From Pogostemon cablin (lineage: Eukaryota; Streptophyta; Magnoliopsida; Lamiales; Lamiaceae), in contig CM042979.1 of assembly GCA_023678885.1 (NCBI GenBank), positions 19,583,513 to 19,647,512 of the forward strand: 64,000 nt of DNA, read 5' to 3'. Made by a program: the position numbers and the translations under genes. Positions 57,781-64,000 of the stretch are shown here, in pieces. Under the pieces are notes generated by a model that worked only from the letters and a program-made list of their open reading frames with translations, did not search any database and was not told where the DNA came from. Position 1 is the stretch's first letter; every line of letters begins with the position of its first letter.

Positions 57781-59641
57781 TGATGAGCGTTTTCTCAACA
57801 CACAATTAATCCCCAAGTATGAAGGATATCAATTGTAGTCTCGAAAGGTGACCAAGTGAATATCGAACCCAAGGGACGGCGTATTATCAATTAAATTATT
57901 ATCTAAATTAATTAAGACAAAGCAATAAGAAGTTGGTGTTTGATTATAACTAAAATACTAAATTAAATAACAAATAAAATAAACTATCACTCGAAGAATA
58001 CGTAGGTGGATCAAGTAGGAGAATAGGTAGCTCTAGGATAATCCAGTTTTACTCATTAACTTCCCTTCCATGTGTCAATGTCCGACTCTACCTTGTGAAA
58101 TATGGACGCATCACTAAACCATGCATATCTACTCTATAGACACAAGTAAACATGCGTGTAACACGTGTGAATAACCTCGGAGCAAGAGATATAATTTCAC
58201 CCCCCCTTTCTAGGTACTATCAGTATCAATTATTTCCCCCTAGGATTGGTACTCTAACCCGATATGATCTCCCTTTATAGGTACTATGAAATTATCCTCT
58301 TTATCCTACTTATTAACCCGAATTCAATTCAATTAATAAGTATTCATATATGATAGTTCTAATGAAGTTTCGGAGTCCCCTCACTTAGAATCATAACATG
58401 GAATCCTGTTCAGCGGTGAACGCACTCAATCTACAACCAAGATATATATTCAGACTCTATATATCAATTGAAGATGCACAAAACGACCGTGAATATGGAT
58501 TAAGAAAGCACAATCATATATAAAATAAATCCACAAGTAGTGTTGTACGGAGTGTATACATGAAAGTTCAATTAACTAGATAAAACCTTCAAACTCCTAA
58601 ATCTACCAAAAAGGCTCTAGCCCATGATGTTTCGAAGAACAATCATGGGTGTTGGATAGATCTTACCCGGATGTCCGGAAAATACAAGATAAATTAGGAA
58701 ACGAATAAACCCTTGATATGGCGTCTTCATGCCCTTCTCCATCTTGAATCCTCCTCTTGGTTCTCCTCTTGATTTCACAAACGGATCTTCAAAGTGATGG
58801 ATGGATGGAGGAAAGGAAGTGGATGATGGATGGGGGGTGATCCCCCTTGTGGGGTGTTGTATGGTTGTGGCCTCTCCTCGGTGATTGGTGACGTTTTTCT
58901 TGACTGCATGAGCCTCCTTTTATACTTGTAATCACGTCTCTAGGGCTTGGAATGGGCTTTTAAAGTGATCCCACACGTTTTGGCCTCAAAAATACGGATT
59001 TGGTAAGTTCCCGAAGCGCAGGTTCGACCTCGTCAAACAGGTCGAACCACTTGCCACAGGTCGAACCACAGGTCGAACCCTGCTACTGGATTTGCGCAGT
59101 CTCTCCGTTTCGCGTATAACTTTCACATCCGACCTCCGAATTGAGTGATTTTTGCGCTCACGCGATCCTCTCTTCCTTGGCTTTCTATCCATATAAAGAA
59201 ATCACAAGAACTCCAAGAGTTGAATATGTAACAGGCCATGGAAAGTAGCACTGCAATTCTGTTCGCACAGCTCGCGCGGCGTCACCACTTTGCTCATAAC
59301 TTCCTCGTTCCGACTCCGAATGGGATGTTCTTTACGCCAAAACGACCCTCTCTTCAGTGGCTTTCCAACCATATATCACAAATCTAATTCAGAGCTCCAC
59401 ATCAATACATAATAATTACACAAGTTCGACTTGCGTTTATCAGCATTCTTGCACAAATTGCACCTTTTCTAAAACTTGGCTCTTTTCATCCTTTTTCCAC
59501 CTAAAATACAAAAAAACACCTCAAGTGCACTTTTTTCTCACATATAATGAATATAAGACCATTGTGCTAATATATGACAAGAATATCAATAAAAAAGGTG
59601 TTAAATTGGACACTAAAACACGCTTATTTTCACTCTCATCA
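57781..59641 (-). mobile_element. Solo LTR, family 1, copy E
   Basis: It is bounded by TGATGAGCG and CTCTCATCA with a perfect AAGGG duplication (57776-57780 and 59642-59646). It is 1861 bp, in minus orientation, and collinear with the other copies. Confidence 0.92.
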
Positions 59642-60560
59642 AAGGGCAATCAATCACACAACTCATCATAGAATTTAAGATATTTAGAATTGAGATAAAA
59701 ATATCAAAATTAATTAAATAAACCATAACAATTCCATAGATCTAGAAATCCTCAACCCATCATGTTGCTAGTCTCACCAAGGAGACTACGACAAAATCCA
59801 AGACAACAACATCAAAATCATTACTTGAATCCATAATAAACTCTCAACAAATAAAAGTGCAAAATATGAGAAAACTTCTCCCAAAATCTCTTTTAGGATT
59901 GGTATTCTCTTCTCTTGTGATTCCCCTTTTTCTCTTGATGTTTCCCTTAGATGATAGATGGATAGATGAGTGGCGAAGAATTGGTGGAATTAGGATATAA
60001 AATGAAAGACAATTGATGGAAAATGAAATTGAAGATAATACGTGTGTGAAAATATGGTGTGGAAGTGTGTGTGTTCGAATGAGGAAGTAGAAAATTGCTT
60101 TTCAAATGATGAAAGGGATTTAAATAGCTAGATTGGCGAAGTTTCTCGATTCTGGACATGTGGAAACTTAGGCACGAAAATTATACCAAATTTATGAACT
60201 TCAATCGAGTTTTCAGGCTTTAAAATTTCTTTTAAATGCAGTTCGTTTTTTCATTCTCGCTTCAGCACAAAAAATTGACTAAGTTTCTAAGCATTGATCA
60301 AGTTTTGTGTAAAAATTCTGAAATCCTGGATAATCTCTGACAGATAGATTCGACCGAGTTTTTGATCCCCTAGTTAAAAATTTCGGTCAAATTTTCATGC
60401 AAAACCACCAATTCTTGTAGAGCTCCTTGATAGGAATACTCGACTAAGTTTTTAAAGCTTCAGTTCAGTTTTCTTGTACGTTCTCCACTTATATTTATTT
60501 GCCGCATTTCTACACTTTCTGCTCGATTTTCACCAAAACTCTTCAAGAAACATATAGATG
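59642..60560 (-). mobile_element. LTR-like sequence (family 3), right of solo LTR E
   Basis: This is the non-coding continuation of 57523-57780. It contains 'gttgctagtctcaccaagg', similar to 'attgctagcctcacaagag' at 60933 in the next LTR. No gene is seen. Confidence 0.45.
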
Positions 60561-61706
60561 TAGGCTTTTTGCACCTAAGATACCCCAAAATAGCACCTAA
60601 GAGATTCTTACTGTACTCCCCTTCTCTTAGAAGATATTAGAGTCCATAGAAGGTCCTATTCCAAGATTTAAGTCTCATGTCCTACTATGAGATTTTAAGC
60701 ATGTATTGAATGTATTTCAATCTCAACACATACTAATATATTTATCTCATGCAATCAATGATTCAATCATATAATCATAACATACAATCAAGGTCTTACC
60801 TCTATTTCATATGCAATGATCATAAAACCACATAAATAATAACATAAGATGAGAATATGCATTCATAATAGAAAACTATTCAACTCATTCATTTCATCAA
60901 ACACTTAAGTATAAAAATTCCTATCCATTCGTATTGCTAGCCTCACAAGAGATCTAGTCTATTACAATCATTGTCAAATCCTTACAATACAAAGCTTGCT
61001 CCATGTGATCCATGAATAGAAGAAAATTAACAAAATAAGGTTGAAATACTTCCCTTTGAAGGTATGCTACTTCTCCTTTGATCATGCCAATTTCTTCACC
61101 AAATGTAGAACTTCTTCTCAAATTGGAGTAAGGTGATGGAAATGTGATGGATTTGTGGAATTCAAGTGGAATGGATGGTTGAATGGAGTAGAGATGGATT
61201 GTGGATCTAAGAATGGAAAGGAGAGGATGTGTGTGTGTGTTTAAGGTGAAAAGTATGTGTATCTATTGTTCCAAAATGAATTTCCCCATAAAATCAGCAT
61301 TAATCATGTATTTATAGCCCAAGAATCTTCTGGAATCTCGCTGATTTAATTTCATGAAAATGCAGAACTCGACTCGAGCTCTACAGCTTGACTCGATTCG
61401 GTCACGTTTCCTCTGTAGATTTGCATGGTTGATGGAGCTCGACACGAGCTTCAGAGCTCACAAGTCAAGTCGAGCCAGGTCGACTTCTGGCTATTTTTAC
61501 CGTTTCAGCTCCCGACTTTGTTTTGCTCAAATTTTCACCTATTTTTAACATATTTAAGCTTATTTTTACACATTCTACATTTTCAAACATAAATCTCAAT
61601 ATGAACGTAAAATACCATCGAATGCTACCAAATGCTATCCAAACTGGATAAAATCATATGAAAATACACATAAAAGACACTAAAATTTAGTTGATAGCTC
61701 TGATCA
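60561..61706 (-). mobile_element. LTR of a Ty3/gypsy-like retroelement (family 3)
   Basis: On the minus strand it starts TGATCAGAGCTATCAAC at 61706, directly after a polypurine-like GTTTGGAGGTT (61717-61707), so it is a 3' LTR. A TATA-like gggctataaatacatg lies at about 61320-61305. A block at 61368-61490 is rich in 'ctcgactcgagct' motifs. The far boundary is uncertain. No coding frame is present. Confidence 0.6.
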
Positions 61707-63512
61707 AACCTCCAAACATGAATTGTTACTCGTCCCCGAGTAACGAAAATAATAAACTAAGAGGAGAAATTATCACCTAGGCAAAAACCTAACGAACATA
61801 AGTAATAACACATCATAAGCAATAAGGACTACAAACTATATCAAGTCACACTACAACATTAAACTCATGACATGAAGAATTAACAAGTTCAATTCAAAGA
61901 AAATAAAGAGTAATATAGTCCCTTCCAATGCAAGCCTCACATCGGATACCAATTTCACTCAACACTCTATAAAGTAGGGTAAGTCAATACTCATCAATCG
62001 ATTTGCCCGCCGCACCATAAGCGTGCTTGCGGACTACATTCACAAGCCACCAAAGCTTTCATTAGTGATAAAAAATATATCTTTATCTTTGGATGTAATG
62101 AGAGGCTTTTGGTAAGGGTAGGAAGAGTATGGATAAGAGTGACTTATCGAGAGTAAGCAATCAAAGAGATGTCCAACTTCCTCCATTCCTTCGCTTTTCT
62201 TTCTTTCTTTCTTTTCTTTGTTGATCACAAGCACTATATCATTATCATTCCACAGTTTTTTAGCTTCTTTTGATTCATGCTTCCTTTTTTTGACGTTTAT
62301 AATTTTTCGTGATCATATTGTTATTGACTTGCTCCTTTTCTTGTTTTGAAGGTTGCATGTGCATTCTTGCTTTCGCTCTTTTCATCCTTTCGTGCTTGTT
62401 TACCATTTCCCTTCTTCTCTTGCACAACTCAATATCAAACCTTGCGAACCACTATATATATAAGGTTTAAGTGGGTAATCATGACTTGTAATGTGCTTAA
62501 TCTACAAGAAATAGGCTTATAATCTTGACTAGGGATAATGTTAATGGTAGGGAAATATTTGGCAATGACTTTCAAATTACAAGGATGACCTTAGATCATT
62601 TCACCAACTTCCATTAATCGGGCTCATTCCCGTAGTCCTTGAGCAAGTTCTAGCTTATCAAAGCGCAACCAATCCACTCATGAAGAACTTAACCATAGAT
62701 GCACGGTTGAGGCTCAAATGCTCACAATTTTTTGCTCGAACCTTGAGGAACCTATTACACCTTCATTTATCTAAAAATTAAATAATTAAATAGAACATTT
62801 CACAATTTTAAAGCATAGAGGTTCTTCACATAATTTGCCATCACTTATCACAAACAATATACCATCACTCATATTAAAAATTGACTCACAACATCCCAAA
62901 ACAAATCACTAAACAACCCTATATAAGAATAAAAATAGAAACAAAATATGAAAGCAAAAACTCACCAACAAGAAACAATACAATATGACATGCAATAATG
63001 AAAATCCATCCATCATAAGAAAAGTGAGCACATTTCCACAACATCCATAATAATATAAGCTCAAGTAAATCCCATCACACTCAAACAAAAAATCAAACTA
63101 AAATACCAAAAATAGAATAATGAAATAAAATTGCATAAAACTAAAATAAATCCCAAAAAAGTAAACCTCCTGAATACAAAACAAGTATGAAGTACAAACC
63201 AATCCATAACAAATCAAATCATATTTCTCAATGCTAGCTATCTAATGGAATGATGAGCAACATTAAAACTCCCTTCAAGGCTTTGGAGACGGAAGTGGCT
63301 GGCACGGTTCGTTGCTTGAAAATTCTTGATTATGCTTTAGACTTGGCTCGAGTCCAATACTCAACTCGTGCCTCTGGACGCAGCTCGACTCTTGTTCAAG
63401 ACTCGACCTCGGCATGGTCGAGTCAGTGTTTCTAATGTCCATACATGACTTTCTGTATAGGCTTGATTCGGGCACTCGATCCGAGTTTTCGGCCTCTACT
63501 CGAGTTGAGTTG
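61707..63512 (-). mobile_element. 3' internal non-coding region of the family-3 retroelement
   Basis: In the minus sense this precedes the polypurine tract and LTR. It has no long frames, as in Tat/Athila-type gypsy elements with long 3' untranslated internals. Phrases such as 'cataagcgtgcttgcggact' (62017) and 'ctcgtccccgagtaacg' (61730) are ones I associate with such elements. 63345-63505 repeats a 'ctcgag/tcgactc' rich block. gag and pol are absent from the window. Confidence 0.5.
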
Positions 63513-64000
63513 TGATGAGAGTGAAAATAAGCGTATTTTAGTGTCCAATTTAACACCTTTTTGATAGAAATTATTGTTATATATTAGAACAATTTGATAT
63601 ATGTGAGAAAAAGTTGTGTTTGAGGTGTTTTACTGTATTTTAGGTGGAAAAAAGATCAAAAGTGCAAAGTTGGGGAAAATGTGCAACTTGTGTAGGAATA
63701 CTGAAAAATACACGTCCAATTTGTGTAATTTTTCTGTATTTTTGTGGAGATTTGAACTAGAAATGTAATACATGGTTGGAAAGCCACTGAATAGAGGATC
63801 GTTATGGCATAAGGAACACTTCAATCAGAGTCCAAACGAGAAAGTTATGATCAAAATGGTGACGTCGTGCAAGCTGTGCCGAATAGAACGGCTATGCTAC
63901 TTTTCATGGCTTGTTACACCTTCAAATAATAGAGTTTCTGTGATTTATTTATGTGGATAGAAAGCCAAGGAAGAGGGGAGAACATGAGCATAAGAATCAC
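63513..64000 (+). mobile_element. Solo or full LTR, family 1, copy F, cut by the window end
   Basis: It starts TGATGAGAGTG and follows the family order through 'ttggaaagccactgaatag' and 'agaaagccaaggaagagggg'. About 490 bp are visible. Confidence 0.88.

Overview
The window looks like an AT-rich, repeat-dense intergenic region of a flowering plant nucleus, probably a eudicot. The evidence is GT-AG introns, many typical plant transposon classes (Stowaway-type CTCCCTCCGT termini, hAT, MULE, CACTA, Copia LTR, TRIM, tRNA-derived SINE), and plant-specific gene families (DUF1985-Ulp1, cysteine-rich receptor kinase, MADS). The species cannot be named from the sequence alone. Coordinates were read by eye; identities were judged from recalled family motifs, not from a search.

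Only one gene looks intact: a seven-exon plant N4-(beta-N-acetylglucosaminyl)-asparaginase (aspartylglucosaminidase, class II asparaginase family) on the + strand at 44020-51618. Its spliced product is about 360 aa. Its second intron is about 5 kb and holds a broken, intronless argininosuccinate synthase copy (about 47044-48183), a cluster of tRNA-like SINE pieces and a Tourist-like MITE. A nested hAT-type element with a perfect 8-bp target duplication ends only 96 bp upstream of the start codon.

Layout: 0.6-5.4 kb, MITEs plus a large mariner/Stowaway-type element carrying a nested LTR. 5.9-8.7 kb, a MULE-type foldback element with tandemly repeated arms, also holding a nested LTR. 8.7-12.6 kb, quiet AT-rich DNA. 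12.6-15 kb, minus-strand scraps resembling a GPAT9 first exon and a MADS-box first exon. 15.2-15.5 kb, a textbook SINE. 18.3-22.5 kb, a replication-protein-A-like gene destroyed by a solo LTR in a coding exon. 22.9-24.5 kb, an unidentified ORF and a GC-rich island. 24.9-26.1 kb, a Copia-type LTR with a primer binding site. 26.9-31.2 kb, a Myb/SANT-like fragment, a minisatellite and a decayed DUF1985-Ulp1 gene. 31.3-34.2 kb, a complete-ended CACTA element carrying receptor-kinase exons. 34.9-43.9 kb, solo LTRs, a MULE-like element in an AT-rich array, and nested hAT elements. 44-51.6 kb, the intact gene. 52-64 kb, MITEs, a TRIM, more solo LTRs and LTR-retrotransposon non-coding sequence.

The strongest theme is insertion history. 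One LTR family (TGATG...CATCA, 1.65-1.95 kb) occurs six times with no internal domain, and three copies have perfect 5-bp duplications. Several transposons here have clean ends and target duplications, so the order of insertion can be read directly. No convincing new enzyme or defence system was found; the less explained parts are the GC-rich island at 23.8-24.5 kb, the 196-aa ORF before it, and the gene-fragment cluster at 12.6-15 kb.
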